A stretch of 64,000 nt of DNA from Halovibrio salipaludis (GCF_002286965.1 NZ_NSKD01000004.1:179560-243559), one strand, 5' to 3'; positions 42,429 through 52,258 are shown, counted from the first letter of the stretch. The notes: generated from the letters alone by a model not told the origin. Numbers and translations are program-made.

Positions 42429-43138
42429 GCGTCGGCCTCCGGCTTGATGCCGTGCATGAAATAATTCACGTCGATGTCCCGCCCTAAGCGGTACTGGCCG
42501 GTGACCGGGTTGTAGGTCAGGCCCGTGGTGTCGCGGGTCTCGATGCCCGCGTGCCGGAAGTGGCGGTCCATTTCGGAAGGCCGGATAAAGCGTTTCCACT
42601 CATGCGTGCCACGGGGCAGGAGGTTGAGCACGTATTCGGCGCCAACCTTGGCGAATAGCCAGGACTTGGCGTTGCGGTTGATGGTCGACACCACCAGGCT
42701 GCCGCCGGGCTTGAGCAGGCGGGCACAGGCTGCGACCGTGGCGGCCGGATCCGGTACGTGCTCCAGGACTTCCAGGCAGGTGACGGTGTCGTAGCGGCCC
42801 GCTTCCTGTTCCACCAGCGCCTCCACGTCCTCCACGCGGTAATCCACGGTGACCTCGGCCTCCAGCGCGTGCAGGTCAGCGACGCCCACGGCTTCCCGGC
42901 TCAGGTCGATGCCGGTCACCGTCGCCCCCCGGCGGGCCATGGCTTCGCTGAGCAGACCGCCGCCGCAGCCCACGTCCAGAACGGTCTGGCCGTTGAGGCT
43001 GCCGGTGTGTTGCTCGATGTAGCCCAGGCGCAGCGGGTTGATTTCATGCAGGGGTTTGCATTCGCCTTCCGGGTCCCACCAGCGCTGGGCCATGGCATCG
43101 AATTTGGCGATTTCGTTCTGGTCGACGTTCGGGGTCAT
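42425..43138 (-). CDS. ubiG: Ubiquinone biosynthesis O-methyltransferase UbiG
   Basis: 237 residues. Motifs: NEIAKFDAMAQRWWDPEGEC, PLHEINPLRLGYIEQH, SAM motif VLDVGCGGGLLSEAMARRGA, TVTGIDLSREAV, CLEVLEHVPDP and STINRNAKSWLFAKVGAEYV. All are diagnostic for UbiG, which methylates two hydroxyls of the ubiquinone ring. It lies 10 bases after the amidohydrolase gene and overlaps mupP. Confidence 0.95.
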   Translation of the reverse strand: MTPNVDQNEIAKFDAMAQRWWDPEGECKPLHEINPLRLGYIEQHTGSLNGQTVLDVGCGGGLLSEAMARRGATVTGIDLSREAVGVADLHALEAEVTVDYRVEDVEALVEQEAGRYDTVTCLEVLEHVPDPAATVAACARLLKPGGSLVVSTINRNAKSWLFAKVGAEYVLNLLPRGTHEWKRFIRPSEMDRHFRHAGIETRDTTGLTYNPVTGQYRLGRDIDVNYFMHGIKPEADA

Positions 43139-43148
43139 GGCGCTGTCC

Positions 43149-44474
43149 TCAGTGCTGGTCGGCTGCGGCGATGTGGCGCTGCCACTGGTTGACCCGCTCG
43201 CGCAGGCCGTGAAGATCCATACGCTGGAGCTCGCCCTCGATCAGCCGGGGTTCGCCGGCCACCCAGGTATGGGTAACCTGGCGGCCGTTGGTGTTGTAGA
43301 CAAGATGCGGGATCGGGTCGTAGACCGGCTGCGCCAGGATATCGCCCAGGTCCACGGCGATCATGTCCGCCTGTTTGCCGGGTTCAAGCGTCCCCACCCG
43401 GTCGTCGATGCCCAGAGCCTGCGCGCCGTTGATGGTGGCCATGCGCAGGACGCTGTAGGCGTCCGTGGCGCCTGCATCAAGGGTGCTGAGTTTGCCGAGC
43501 AGGGCGGCGCTCTGCATCTCGCCGAACATGTCCAGGTTGTTGTTGCTGGCGGCGCCGTCCGTGCCCAGGCCTACATTCACGCCGGCATCCAGCAGGCGCT
43601 GCACTGGGCAGGCGCCGCTGGCGAGCTTCATGTTGGCTTCCGGGCAGTGCAGCACGTGGGCGCCGCTTTCCTGCAGCAGCTTCAGGTCGTGATCGTCCAC
43701 CTGGGTCATGTGCACGCACTGGGTGCGCGGCGAGATCAGGCCCAGTTCCGCCAGTCGGCGGGTGGGGCGCAGGCCGTGGTTCTGGATGCTGTCATCCACT
43801 TCCCCGGCGGTCTCGTGCAGGTGGATCTGAACGGGCAGATCGACTTCCTCGGCCAGGGTGGCGATGCGCCGCAGTGGCTCGTCAGAAATGGTGTAGGGGG
43901 CGTGCGGGCCGAAGGCGATGGTGGCCAGGTTGCTGTTGCGTACGCGGTCGTGCAGGGCCAGCCCCTTCTGGATGTATTCTTCCGGGCCGCTGCCCCACTG
44001 GGTTGGCATGTCCAGTACCGGGAAGGTGGACTGGATGCGCATGCCGTGCTGCTGGGCGGTTTCCACAATGGTCTCGGGGAAGAAGTACATGTCCGAGAAG
44101 CAGGTGGTGCCGGTGCGCAGCATTTCGGCGATGGCCAGCTGGGTGCCGTCTGCCACAAAGGCTTCGTCCACGAAGCGGCCTTCGGCGGGCCAGATGTGGT
44201 CCTGGAGCCATTCCATCAGGGGCAGGTCGTTGCCGAGGCCGCGCAGCAGGGTCATGGGGGCGTGGCCGTGGGCGTTGATGAGCCCGGGCATCAGCAGCTG
44301 GTCGCCGAGGTCGCGGTGCTGGTTGGGCTGGTAGCGTTCCAGGGCGGTGTTCGTGGGGCAGATATCGAGGATCTGGTTGCCCTGGATGGCGACACTGTGG
44401 TGTTCAAGGACCTGCCGGTCGGTCATGGGCAGGAGCCAGCGGGCGCTGATGAGTTGGTCGATGGCTTGGGTCAT
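43149..44474 (-). CDS. TRZ/ATZ-family amidohydrolase (probable 5-methylthioadenosine / S-adenosylhomocysteine deaminase)
   Basis: 441 residues. Metal-dependent amidohydrolase: LMPGLINAHGHAPMTLLRGL with the HxH ligands, QIHLHETAGEVDDSI (His, Glu), CVHMTQVDDHDLKLL, LHCPEANMKLASG and LGTDGAASNNNLDMFGE (catalytic Asp). The Pseudomonas aeruginosa gene in the same position next to mtnA, ubiG and mupP encodes a methylthioadenosine deaminase. With mtnA divergent next to it, a role in methylthioadenosine salvage is likely here too. Confidence 0.82.
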   Translation of the reverse strand: MTQAIDQLISARWLLPMTDRQVLEHHSVAIQGNQILDICPTNTALERYQPNQHRDLGDQLLMPGLINAHGHAPMTLLRGLGNDLPLMEWLQDHIWPAEGRFVDEAFVADGTQLAIAEMLRTGTTCFSDMYFFPETIVETAQQHGMRIQSTFPVLDMPTQWGSGPEEYIQKGLALHDRVRNSNLATIAFGPHAPYTISDEPLRRIATLAEEVDLPVQIHLHETAGEVDDSIQNHGLRPTRRLAELGLISPRTQCVHMTQVDDHDLKLLQESGAHVLHCPEANMKLASGACPVQRLLDAGVNVGLGTDGAASNNNLDMFGEMQSAALLGKLSTLDAGATDAYSVLRMATINGAQALGIDDRVGTLEPGKQADMIAVDLGDILAQPVYDPIPHLVYNTNGRQVTHTWVAGEPRLIEGELQRMDLHGLRERVNQWQRHIAAADQH

Positions 44475-44617
44475 GGGTCTCTGGGTTCTGGTTATGGCCG
44501 TGGGTTTCCGGCACTTGTGGGCTGCGGCCTGTGACTTCAGACTTGAAAGTATAACGGATGGTGGCTTTGGGGCCCATGGCAGGCGTTGGACAGTTCACTC
44601 TTTAAGGATTGTTTTGA

Positions 44618-45667
44618 ATGACACAGGATCAGGTAACCCCCCTCAGATGGCACGGTGAGGTGCTGGAGGTGTTGGATCAACGGTTGTTGCCGGCTGAGGA
44701 GGTCTGGCACGCGTATTCGGATGCCGAGGGGGTGTACCGGGCGATCCATGAGATGCAGGTGCGCGGGGCGCCGGCGATCGGGATTGCGGCGGCCTATGGG
44801 GTGGTTCTGGCCGCCCGGGGGTATGCGGAGGCGCCTGATTGGTATTCGCGGCTGGGGGCGACCATGGATTGGTTGGCGCAGGCGCGGCCGACGGCGGTGA
44901 ATCTGGTCTGGGCGCTGGAGCGGATGCGTGGCTGTCTCGGGCAGGTGGCGGATTCGGCGGACCTTGTGGCGATGCTTGAGGCGGAAGCGCTGGCCATTCA
45001 CCGGGAGGATGCGGAGGCGAACCGGGCCATGGGTGTGCTCGGGGCGGATCGGATTCTGGCTGAGCGTGAAGGGCCGGCGCAGGTGCTGACCCATTGCAAT
45101 ACCGGGGCGCTGGCTACCGGTGGTCAGGGTACGGCTCTGGGCGTGGTGCGGGAGCTGTTCCGGCGGGGGTCGCTGGCTTGTGTGCATATGGATGAGACCC
45201 GGCCCTGGTTGCAGGGGGCGCGTTTGACGGCCTGGGAGTGTGAGCGCGAGGGGATGCCCTGTTCGCTCAATGTGGACGGCGCGGCGGCGACGCTGATGGC
45301 GCAGGGGAAGGTGGACTGGGTCGTGGTCGGGGCGGACCGGATTACGGCGAACGGGGATGTGGCGAATAAAATCGGAACTCTGCCGCTGGCGATCCTGGCC
45401 CGGCACTATGGTGTGGGGATGATGGTCGTGGCGCCATCGTCAACCCTGGATACGGAGACACCCAGTGGTGACCGGATCGAGATCGAGGAGCGGGATGGTA
45501 CGGAACTGCGGCGTTCCGGCCGGCGCTGGCTGGCGCCGAACTCAGTGGCGGTGTTCAACCCGGTGTTCGATGTGACGCCGGCCTCGCTGGTGGATGTGAT
45601 TGTGACGGAGAAGGGAATCTGTGAGGCGCCGGGGAATCAGGTGACGCCGCTGGATTCACTCACCTGA
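44618..45667 (+). CDS. mtnA: S-methyl-5-thioribose-1-phosphate isomerase
   Basis: 349 residues. It isomerises methylthioribose-1-phosphate to methylthioribulose-1-phosphate in methionine salvage. Family motifs: RGAPAIGIAAAYGVVLAARG, LTHCNTGALATGGQGTALG with the catalytic cysteine, VHMDETRPWLQGARLTAWE, and VVGADRITANGDVANKIGT with the catalytic aspartate. AAGGA lies upstream of the ATG. It is divergent from the amidohydrolase gene, and its 3' end overlaps the convergent HTH gene by 12 bases. Confidence 0.94.
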   Translation: MTQDQVTPLRWHGEVLEVLDQRLLPAEEVWHAYSDAEGVYRAIHEMQVRGAPAIGIAAAYGVVLAARGYAEAPDWYSRLGATMDWLAQARPTAVNLVWALERMRGCLGQVADSADLVAMLEAEALAIHREDAEANRAMGVLGADRILAEREGPAQVLTHCNTGALATGGQGTALGVVRELFRRGSLACVHMDETRPWLQGARLTAWECEREGMPCSLNVDGAAATLMAQGKVDWVVVGADRITANGDVANKIGTLPLAILARHYGVGMMVVAPSSTLDTETPSGDRIEIEERDGTELRRSGRRWLAPNSVAVFNPVFDVTPASLVDVIVTEKGICEAPGNQVTPLDSLT

Positions 45668-46624
45668 CTGACGGCCGCTTCCGCCGGTCTTTTTCCGGGA
45701 CTGGCTGGTCGTCGTTTTGCTGCTTTGCTTCTGCTTACTCTTTCCGGATTGGTTCCCGGCGGTCTTGGTCTTGGAAGTGGCGCTGTCCTCGGTTTTCTTC
45801 TGCGACTGACCGCGATGGCGCCGTTCGCGCTTGGGCGTGGCCGGTTCCCGGCCTTCCTGCCTGGCGGCCTCGCGCTCGGCTTCCAGGTCATCCAGAGCTT
45901 CGTTGAGACGCTCCTCTTCCTCGGCCACGAAGTGCAGGGACATCTCGAATGACTGGCGGGTGAACTCCAGTACGCGCTTGAAGCCTTCGTCCGACAGTTC
46001 CCGGGCTTCGTCGCGGCCCCGGTAGATATTGATGAATTCGCGCTCGCGCTCGAAGTGCAGTGGCAGGCGGCCCACGCCCCAGTCGTTGAGCACCCGCCAG
46101 GTATCCGGGCTGTAGGCGCGGGTGTACCTGAGGATGAACGGAACCGGGTCGTTGCGTGCCAGTACGGCCGCCAGGCGCAGGATGAGTTCAAAGGGGAGGG
46201 CGGCGGTGCCATCCTCGGCGGCTTCCAGCAGGCTTTTGTCCCGGAGGTTGAGGGACTCGGCGAGGTCGTTGACGGTGAGGCCAGCCACCTCGCGCAGGTC
46301 GCGCAGGGATTCGCCGGCGGCGAGCATCATGCGCAGCTGATCCTGGCTGCCCATGAGCTTCCGGCCCACCTTGAGCGAGGTGCCAGTGGTGCGCCGGGCA
46401 ATCTTGTAGGCGGAGCCGGTATAACCGGCCAGACGGTCGAGAAGGTTGGGTTCGTCGTCCTCGTCAGCCTCCGTGCGCTGATCCGATGCTGTGCCTTCCC
46501 GGGGACTGGAGCCTTCCTGGTCCTCGTCTTCGAGCTCCTGAACCTTTTCCAGTGACTCCAGGGCGTGCAGGGAGTCCTTGAGGAAGGTTTCCAGCGCTTC
46601 GGATTTCTCGTCGTCGCTCGCCAT
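45656..46624 (-). CDS. Helix-turn-helix protein with basic low-complexity tail
   Basis: 322 residues in three parts. An acidic N-terminal ~60 residues (LEDEDQEGSSPREG) comes first. A central region carries a XRE-like helix-turn-helix at about 100-150 (LRDLREVAGLTVNDLAESLN, LRDKSLLEAAEDG). A coiled part (FVAEEEERLNEALDDLEAER) leads to a ~75-residue Lys/Ser/Thr/Gln-rich tail from about residue 245. The tail resembles histone-like tails and should bind nucleic acid or a charged surface. The function is unknown. It lies 15 bases after prc on the same strand. Confidence 0.7.
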   Translation of the reverse strand: MASDDEKSEALETFLKDSLHALESLEKVQELEDEDQEGSSPREGTASDQRTEADEDDEPNLLDRLAGYTGSAYKIARRTTGTSLKVGRKLMGSQDQLRMMLAAGESLRDLREVAGLTVNDLAESLNLRDKSLLEAAEDGTAALPFELILRLAAVLARNDPVPFILRYTRAYSPDTWRVLNDWGVGRLPLHFEREREFINIYRGRDEARELSDEGFKRVLEFTRQSFEMSLHFVAEEEERLNEALDDLEAEREAARQEGREPATPKRERRHRGQSQKKTEDSATSKTKTAGNQSGKSKQKQSSKTTTSQSRKKTGGSGRQSGE

Positions 46625-46639
46625 GGCGCCTGCTCCGCT

Positions 46640-48772
46640 CTATTCGCCGGCCACTGCTCCCTTTTCGGGAGTTTCGTGATAGATGCTGGCGTAGTGTTGG
46701 CTCTGGGCCAGAAGATCGGTGAGGATCGCGCCCGCTTCCCGCACCACAAAGTCCGGTCCTTCATCCGCCAGTTCGCTGCGCCGGGCCATGGCCGGGCGGG
46801 ATTCCGCATCCTCCTCGTACGCCTGCCAGGACTCGAAGGGCTCCTTGTCCTGCAGCTCGCGGCGCTTGTTGACGATGCCGAGCTGTTTGTCGCGGAACGC
46901 TTCCTGTTCGGCCCGCCGCTCTTCGGCGTTGAGGCTGACCCAGGTCCGGTCCCGGCGTTCATTGAGCAGTTCCAGCTCGCGCTGGCGAAGCTTGTACTCG
47001 GGCACCTCCGAGAAGCGTTTCTCGTGCTTGCTGGTGATTGTCTCCAGCACATCCCCGAATTCGAAGTAGCGGTGATAGTCGAGAGTGTCGATCTCATCCC
47101 ACGTCAGGGCACCGTCCAGGGCGGACTCGGCGACATTCTCCCGGTGGATGCGGTCCTCGATCTCGATGTCCGGCACTACGCCCCGGTTCTGGGTGCTGCC
47201 GCCGGAAATGCGGTAGAACTTGGACTGGGTGATCTTGAGCTGGCCGTGGTTCAGCGGCCGTATGGCCTGAACGGTGCCCTTGCCGAAGGTCTGGGCGCCC
47301 ACCACCAGGCCGCGGCCATAGTCCTGCATGGCGCCGGCAAAGATCTCGGAGGCGGAGGCGCTGAGGTTGTTGACCAGTACCACTACGGGGCCGTCCCAGG
47401 TCACGTTGTTGCTCTCATCCTCAAACACCTGGACCGAGCCGTCCGGGCCGCGCACCTGGACCGTGGGGCCGCTCTCGATGAACAGGCCCACCAGCTGGTT
47501 GGCTTCCGAAAGGGCGCCGCCGCCGTTACCGCGCAGGTCGATCACGAGCCCGTCCATGCCGTCGGACTTCAGGTCCTCGAGAAGCGCCCGGACGTCCCTG
47601 GTGGTGCTGCGGTAGTCCTTGTCGCCCTGGCGGGCGGCCTTGAGGTCCGCGTAGAAGGTGGGGATGTCGATCACGCCCAGCTGCCAGGGGTCGCCCCCGT
47701 TCTCCATTTCAATCATGTCGCTCTGGGCGGACTGTTCCTCGAGTTTCACCTCGTCCCGGACAATGGTGATCTCGTGGGTGTTCATGTCGTTCTGGGTACC
47801 GGCCGGGATGACCTCGAGCCGGACTTTCGAGCCCTTGGCCCCCCGGATCAGGTCCACCACCTCACTCAGGCGCCAGCCAATGACGTTCTTCATCTTTTCA
47901 TCTTCCTGGGCGACGCCCACAATCCGGTCCGCCGCACCCAGCGAGCCTTCCTCGGCCGCAGGGCCACCGGGCACGATCCGTGACACCTTGGTGTAGCCGT
48001 CCTCGGACTGCAGCACCGCGCCAATGCCTTCCAGGGACAGGCTCATATTGATGTCGAAGTTCTCGGAATTGCGCGGGGACAGGTACTGGGTATGCGGGTC
48101 CCAGAGCCCGGCAAAAGCGTTCATCCATTGCTGGAAGGCGTCTTCGCTGCGGGCGTCATAGGCGCGGTCCAGCTGGCTCTCATAACGGCGGGTCAGCGTT
48201 TCCTTGATGGCTTCGTCCGGCTGACCGTCCAGGCGCATGCTGAGAACGGCGTTACGGATGCGGTCCCGCCAGAGCTGATCGAGCTCGTCCGTGTTCTGCG
48301 CCCAGTCGGCCTCACTGCGGTCGAGCCGGTAGCGGTCGTCGCTTTCGAAACTGAACGTGTCGATGCCGTTGTCCAGAAGGGACAGGGCGTATTCCAGGCG
48401 CTGGATGCTGCGCTGCTGGAAGTGGTTATAGATGCGGAATGCGGGCTCCAGGTTGCCCGAGGTCAGTGCCCTCTGCATGGAGTCCCGATAATCATCGAAA
48501 CGGTTGATATCCTCCTGCGTGAAGTAGAGGCGCTGGCCGTCCAGCTGATCGAGGTAGGCGTCGAGGGTCTCAGAAGCGAGCTCACCGTCGATGTCCTGTT
48601 CCTCGAAATGGCCGAACTGCAGCTGGCGTGCTATCAGGATGTTGGCCCGTGCCTGGTCGGAGGTGGGTTCAACCGGCTGGTAGTCGCGTTCGGTTTCAAG
48701 GTTGGCCTGTGCCGCGCCGGTAACCAGAAGCGCGAGCGCCAGAAACAGGGAGGGGAAGATTGGGGTACGCAA
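46640..48772 (-). CDS. prc: Carboxy-terminal processing protease (tail-specific protease, S41)
   Basis: 710 residues. The start is a TTG with AGGAG 11 bases upstream; no better ATG precedes it. A signal peptide (MRTPIFPSLFLALALLVTGA, then AQA) directs it to the periplasm. Then come a helical N-terminal domain (about 40-220), a PDZ domain (about 235-330, SLEGIGAVLQSEDGYTKVSR and GGPAAEEGSLGAADRIVGVA), and the S41 catalytic domain. Its substrate site includes DLRGNGGGALSEA, and the catalytic Ser-Lys dyad lies in NNLSASASEIFAGAMQDYGR and FGKGTVQ. A long DUF3340-type C-terminal follows. Prc processes lipoproteins and peptidoglycan hydrolases. Confidence 0.92.
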   Translation of the reverse strand: MRTPIFPSLFLALALLVTGAAQANLETERDYQPVEPTSDQARANILIARQLQFGHFEEQDIDGELASETLDAYLDQLDGQRLYFTQEDINRFDDYRDSMQRALTSGNLEPAFRIYNHFQQRSIQRLEYALSLLDNGIDTFSFESDDRYRLDRSEADWAQNTDELDQLWRDRIRNAVLSMRLDGQPDEAIKETLTRRYESQLDRAYDARSEDAFQQWMNAFAGLWDPHTQYLSPRNSENFDINMSLSLEGIGAVLQSEDGYTKVSRIVPGGPAAEEGSLGAADRIVGVAQEDEKMKNVIGWRLSEVVDLIRGAKGSKVRLEVIPAGTQNDMNTHEITIVRDEVKLEEQSAQSDMIEMENGGDPWQLGVIDIPTFYADLKAARQGDKDYRSTTRDVRALLEDLKSDGMDGLVIDLRGNGGGALSEANQLVGLFIESGPTVQVRGPDGSVQVFEDESNNVTWDGPVVVLVNNLSASASEIFAGAMQDYGRGLVVGAQTFGKGTVQAIRPLNHGQLKITQSKFYRISGGSTQNRGVVPDIEIEDRIHRENVAESALDGALTWDEIDTLDYHRYFEFGDVLETITSKHEKRFSEVPEYKLRQRELELLNERRDRTWVSLNAEERRAEQEAFRDKQLGIVNKRRELQDKEPFESWQAYEEDAESRPAMARRSELADEGPDFVVREAGAILTDLLAQSQHYASIYHETPEKGAVAGE

Positions 48773-48850
48773 GATTGCCGTTGCTCCTGATCAGGTGGTC
48801 TTAATCACCATACTATGCCTCAGCCATGAAGTGTAGGGGAGGGAAAGGGG

Positions 48851-48874
48851 CCCGACCAGCCGGAACTGGTCGGG
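48851..48874 (-). terminator. Probable terminator of fadBA
   Basis: A perfect 9-bp stem (CCCGACCAG/CTGGTCGGG) with a 6-base loop, 7 bases past the fadB stop. The following minus-strand bases are CCCCTTTCCC, a weak U tract. Confidence 0.55.
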
Positions 48875-48881
48875 GTGTGGC

Positions 48882-51032
48882 TCATTCGAAAGACTGGCGC
48901 TTCGCGGCATGCTCGCGCAGCAGCTCCGGTGGCCGGAAACGCTCGCCGAAACGGCCCGCCAGCTCATCCGCACGCTCGGTGAACGCCTGCAGCCCGTACT
49001 GGTTGATGTACTGCAGGGCGCCACCGCTCCAGGCGGCAAAGCCGATGCCGAAGATGGAGCCTATGTTGGCGTCACGCACCTCCATCAGCACGTTCTCCTC
49101 AAGACAGCGCACCGTCTCGATGGCCTGGATGAACAGCAGCCGCTCCTTGAGCAGGGTCAGGTCCGCGTTGCGGGCCTTGTCCTGATCCACGTAGAGGGCT
49201 TCCAGCTCCGGCCAGAGGTATTTCCTGCCGTTTTCCGGGTATTCGTAGAAGCCAGCGCCGGCGGCCTTGCCCTTGCGACCGTGCTGGTCAACCATGGCAT
49301 CGATCACCGCCTCGGCCGGATGTGGGTCCCAGGTGCCGCCTGCCGCTTCGGTATCCTTCTTCGACTGGTCCCTGATGTGCTGGGTCAGCGTCAGGCTCAC
49401 CTCGTCACAGATGGCCAGTGGCCCCACGGGCATGCCGGCAAGCAGGCCAGCGTTCTCAACGGAGGCGGGGTGGAAGCCCTCTGAGAGCAGGGTGATGCCC
49501 TCGTTCACGAAGGTGCCGAACACCCGCGACGTGAAGAAGCCCCGGCTGTCGTTGACCACGATGGGCGTCTTGTTGATCTGCATGACGTAGTCGAAGGCCC
49601 TGGCCAGGGTCTCGTCGTCGGTCTGCTCACCCTTGATGATCTCGACCAGGGGCATCTTGTCCACGGGGGAGAAGAAGTGCAGGCCGATGAACTTCTGCGC
49701 GTTGGCGGAGGCCCTGGCGAGCTGGGTGATGGGAATGGTGGAGGTGTTGGAGGCGAAAATGCCGCCCTCGGCCAGGTGTGGTTCCGCTTCCTGGGTGACC
49801 TTTGCCTTCAGGTCGCTGTCCTCGAACACCGCTTCGATGATCAGGTCGCAGCCGGCCAGGTCGTCGGCATTTTCAGTGGCCTTGATCCGATCGAGCACCT
49901 TCTGTTTGCCCGCCTCGTCCAGCTGGCCACGCGAGACCTTCTTGGCGAGGAGCTTGTCCGAGTAGGCCTTGCCCTTCTCGGCGTTCTCGCTGGAGACATC
50001 CTTCAGAACCACCTCAATGCCCCGGTTGGCACTGACGTAGGCGATGCCCGCGCCCATCATGCCGGCACCGAGAATGCCCACCTTCTTGACCTTCGATTTT
50101 TCCGGCGCATCCGGCCGGCTGCCGCCCGCCTTGATGGCGTTCAGGCCGAACCAGAAGGTCTGGATCATGTTCTTGGCAATCGGGCTGCAGGTGATCTCGG
50201 TGAAATACCGGGCCTCAATGCGATCAGCAGTGTCCACGTCCACGCTGGCGCCTTCCACGGCCGCCGACATGATGCGCTCCGGGGCCGGATAGCAGCCCTT
50301 GGTCTTTTCCTTGAGCATGGCCGGGGCGATGGCCAGGCGCTGGGCCATGGCCGGGTGGCTGGGGCCGCCGCCGGGGATTTTGAAGCCTTTCTGGTCCCAG
50401 GGCTGCTTGCTCTCCGGGTTGGCCTTGATCCACTCGCGCGCTTTCTGAAGCAACTCTTCCTTCGAGGACGCCAGCTCGTCGACCATGCTTTCTTTCAGCG
50501 CCGTCTGTGGGTCGATCTGCTTGCCTTCCATCAGGTAGGGGAACGCCTTCTCCAACCCAATCAGGCGGGGCAGGCGGACACAGGCGCCACCGCCGGGCAG
50601 CAGCCCCAGGGTGACTTCCGGAAGGCCGATCCTGATGCCCGGGTCATCGAGAACAATGCGCCGGTGGCTTGCCAGGCAGAGCTCGTAGCCGCCGCCCAGG
50701 GCGGTGCCGTTCATCGCCGCGACCACGGGCTTGCCCAGGGTCTCAAGCTTGCGCATCTGGGCCTTGAGCGAAAGGATGGTATTAAAGAATTCCTCCGCGG
50801 TGTCGTTGGTGACCTGGATCAGTTCATTCAGGTCGCCGCCGGCGAAGAAGGTGTCCTTGGCGGAGGTGATGATAATGCCGTTGATCTTCTCCGAGTCGCC
50901 TTCGACCTTCTGGACGGTCGCGGTGAGCGCCTCGCGGAAGTCGGAATTCATGGTGTTGGCGGACTGCCCCGGCATGTCGATGGTCAGGGTCAGGATGCCG
51001 TCATTGTCGATGTCGTACTGGATTGCCGTCAT
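48882..51032 (-). CDS. fadB: Multifunctional enoyl-CoA hydratase / 3-hydroxyacyl-CoA dehydrogenase
   Basis: 716 residues from MTAIQYDIDNDGILTLTIDM, with AGGA upstream of the ATG at 51032; a TTG 21 bases earlier overlaps fadA. The crotonase half (about 1-190) has FFAGGDLNELIQV and AAMNGTALGGGYELCLASHR. The dehydrogenase half has the NAD site KKVGILGAGMMGAGIAYVSA, the catalytic His in IGLHFFSPVDKMPLVEIIKG, and KTPIVVNDSRGFFTSRVFG. It belongs to the FadB/FadJ family, closer to the non-enteric type; 'fadB' is used for function. It works with FadA, 17 bases upstream, in beta-oxidation. Confidence 0.88.
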   Translation of the reverse strand: MTAIQYDIDNDGILTLTIDMPGQSANTMNSDFREALTATVQKVEGDSEKINGIIITSAKDTFFAGGDLNELIQVTNDTAEEFFNTILSLKAQMRKLETLGKPVVAAMNGTALGGGYELCLASHRRIVLDDPGIRIGLPEVTLGLLPGGGACVRLPRLIGLEKAFPYLMEGKQIDPQTALKESMVDELASSKEELLQKAREWIKANPESKQPWDQKGFKIPGGGPSHPAMAQRLAIAPAMLKEKTKGCYPAPERIMSAAVEGASVDVDTADRIEARYFTEITCSPIAKNMIQTFWFGLNAIKAGGSRPDAPEKSKVKKVGILGAGMMGAGIAYVSANRGIEVVLKDVSSENAEKGKAYSDKLLAKKVSRGQLDEAGKQKVLDRIKATENADDLAGCDLIIEAVFEDSDLKAKVTQEAEPHLAEGGIFASNTSTIPITQLARASANAQKFIGLHFFSPVDKMPLVEIIKGEQTDDETLARAFDYVMQINKTPIVVNDSRGFFTSRVFGTFVNEGITLLSEGFHPASVENAGLLAGMPVGPLAICDEVSLTLTQHIRDQSKKDTEAAGGTWDPHPAEAVIDAMVDQHGRKGKAAGAGFYEYPENGRKYLWPELEALYVDQDKARNADLTLLKERLLFIQAIETVRCLEENVLMEVRDANIGSIFGIGFAAWSGGALQYINQYGLQAFTERADELAGRFGERFRPPELLREHAAKRQSFE

Positions 51033-51049
51033 GGTGTTATTCCTGCCCT

Positions 51050-52258
51050 TCAAACCCGTTCAATAATGGTGGCGATGCCCATGCCGCCGCCGACGCAGAG
51101 CGTGGCGAGGCCGAAGCGCTGGTCCCGGCGCTCAAGCTCGTCGAGCAGGGTGCCGAGGATCATGGCGCCGGTGGCTCCGAGCGGGTGGCCCATGGCAATG
51201 GCGCCGCCATTCACGTTGACTTTCTCGTCCGGGACATTGAGTTCGCGCTGGAAACGCATCACCACAGCCGCGAACGCCTCGTTCACCTCGAAAAGGTCGA
51301 TCTGGTCCGGTGTCATCCCGGCCTTTTCAAGCGCCTTGCGCGAGGCCGGAGCCGGGCCGGTGAGCATGATGGTGGGGTCGGTGCTGGTCACCGCGGTGGA
51401 GATGATCTTCGCCCTCGGTTTCAGGCCAAGCTGCTTACCCCGGGCTTCACTGCCGATCAGCATGGCGGTGGCGCCATCGACGATGCCGGAAGAGTTGCCG
51501 GGGGTATGCACGTGGTTGATCTTCTCCACGTAGTGGTATTTCTCGCGGGCCACGCCATCGAAGCCCATCTCACCCATCTGCTGGAAGGAGGGCTTCAGCT
51601 GGCCCAGTGCCTCGGCAGTCGTGCCGGGGCGCACGTGCTGGTCCCGATCCAGGATAACCAGGCCGTTCCTGTCACGAACCGGTACCACGGACTTGCTGAA
51701 GTACCCTTTCTCCCAGGCCTCTGCGGCTTTGCGCTGGGATTCGGCTGCAAAATCGTCCACATCCCGCCGGGAGAAGCCTTCAATCGTCGCGATCAGGTCC
51801 GCACCGATGCCCTGGGGCATGAAGCCTGTGTGCAGGTTGGTTTCCGGGTCCGTAGCCCAGGCGCCGCCGTCCGAGCCCATGGGCACGCGGGACATGGACT
51901 CGACGCCACCGGCGACGACCAGATCCTCAAACCCCGACCGCACCTTCATCGCCGCCAGATTCACGGCTTCGAGCCCCGAGGCGCAGAAGCGATTAAGCTG
52001 CACCCCGGCGACGCGTTCGTCCCAATCCACCGCCAGCGCAGCGGTCTTGGCAATGTCCGCTCCCTGTTCACCGATGGGGGTCACGCAGCCCATGACAATG
52101 TCATCAACCAGGCTGGTATCCAGGTCGGTTCGCTGCTGCAGGGCCGTCAGGGTCTGGCCGAGCAGGGTGACCGGCTTGACCTCGTGCAGGGCACCATCGG
52201 CCTTGCCCCGGCCGCGCGGTGTGCGCACGGCATCGAAAATGTAGGCTTCTTCCGTCAT
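51050..52258 (-). CDS. fadA: Acetyl-CoA acyltransferase (3-ketoacyl-CoA thiolase)
   Basis: 402 residues. Thiolase motifs: [21 protein letters not shown] [17 protein letters not shown] with the nucleophilic Cys near residue 92, [20 protein letters not shown] with the general base His, and [16 protein letters not shown] with the second Cys. It cleaves 3-ketoacyl-CoA with CoA in beta-oxidation. It precedes fadB by 17 bases, so the operon order is fadA-fadB, the reverse of the E. coli fadBA order. Confidence 0.92.
   Translation of the reverse strand: MTEEAYIFDAVRTPRGRGKADGALHEVKPVTLLGQTLTALQQRTDLDTSLVDDIVMGCVTPIGEQGADIAKTAALAVDWDERVAGVQLNRFCASGLEAVNLAAMKVRSGFEDLVVAGGVESMSRVPMGSDGGAWATDPETNLHTGFMPQGIGADLIATIEGFSRRDVDDFAAESQRKAAEAWEKGYFSKSVVPVRDRNGLVILDRDQHVRPGTTAEALGQLKPSFQQMGEMGFDGVAREKYHYVEKINHVHTPGNSSGIVDGATAMLIGSEARGKQLGLKPRAKIISTAVTSTDPTIMLTGPAPASRKALEKAGMTPDQIDLFEVNEAFAAVVMRFQRELNVPDEKVNVNGGAIAMGHPLGATGAMILGTLLDELERRDQRFGLATLCVGGGMGIATIIERV

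Noticed and set aside
43038..44534. 498-codon open frame opposite the amidohydrolase
   Set aside because: Shadow of the metal-dependent hydrolase gene; Gln/His/Val-rich, no family.
49677..51533. 618-codon open frame opposite fadB
   Set aside because: fadB motifs on the other strand are unambiguous; this frame has no recognisable domain or ribosome binding site.
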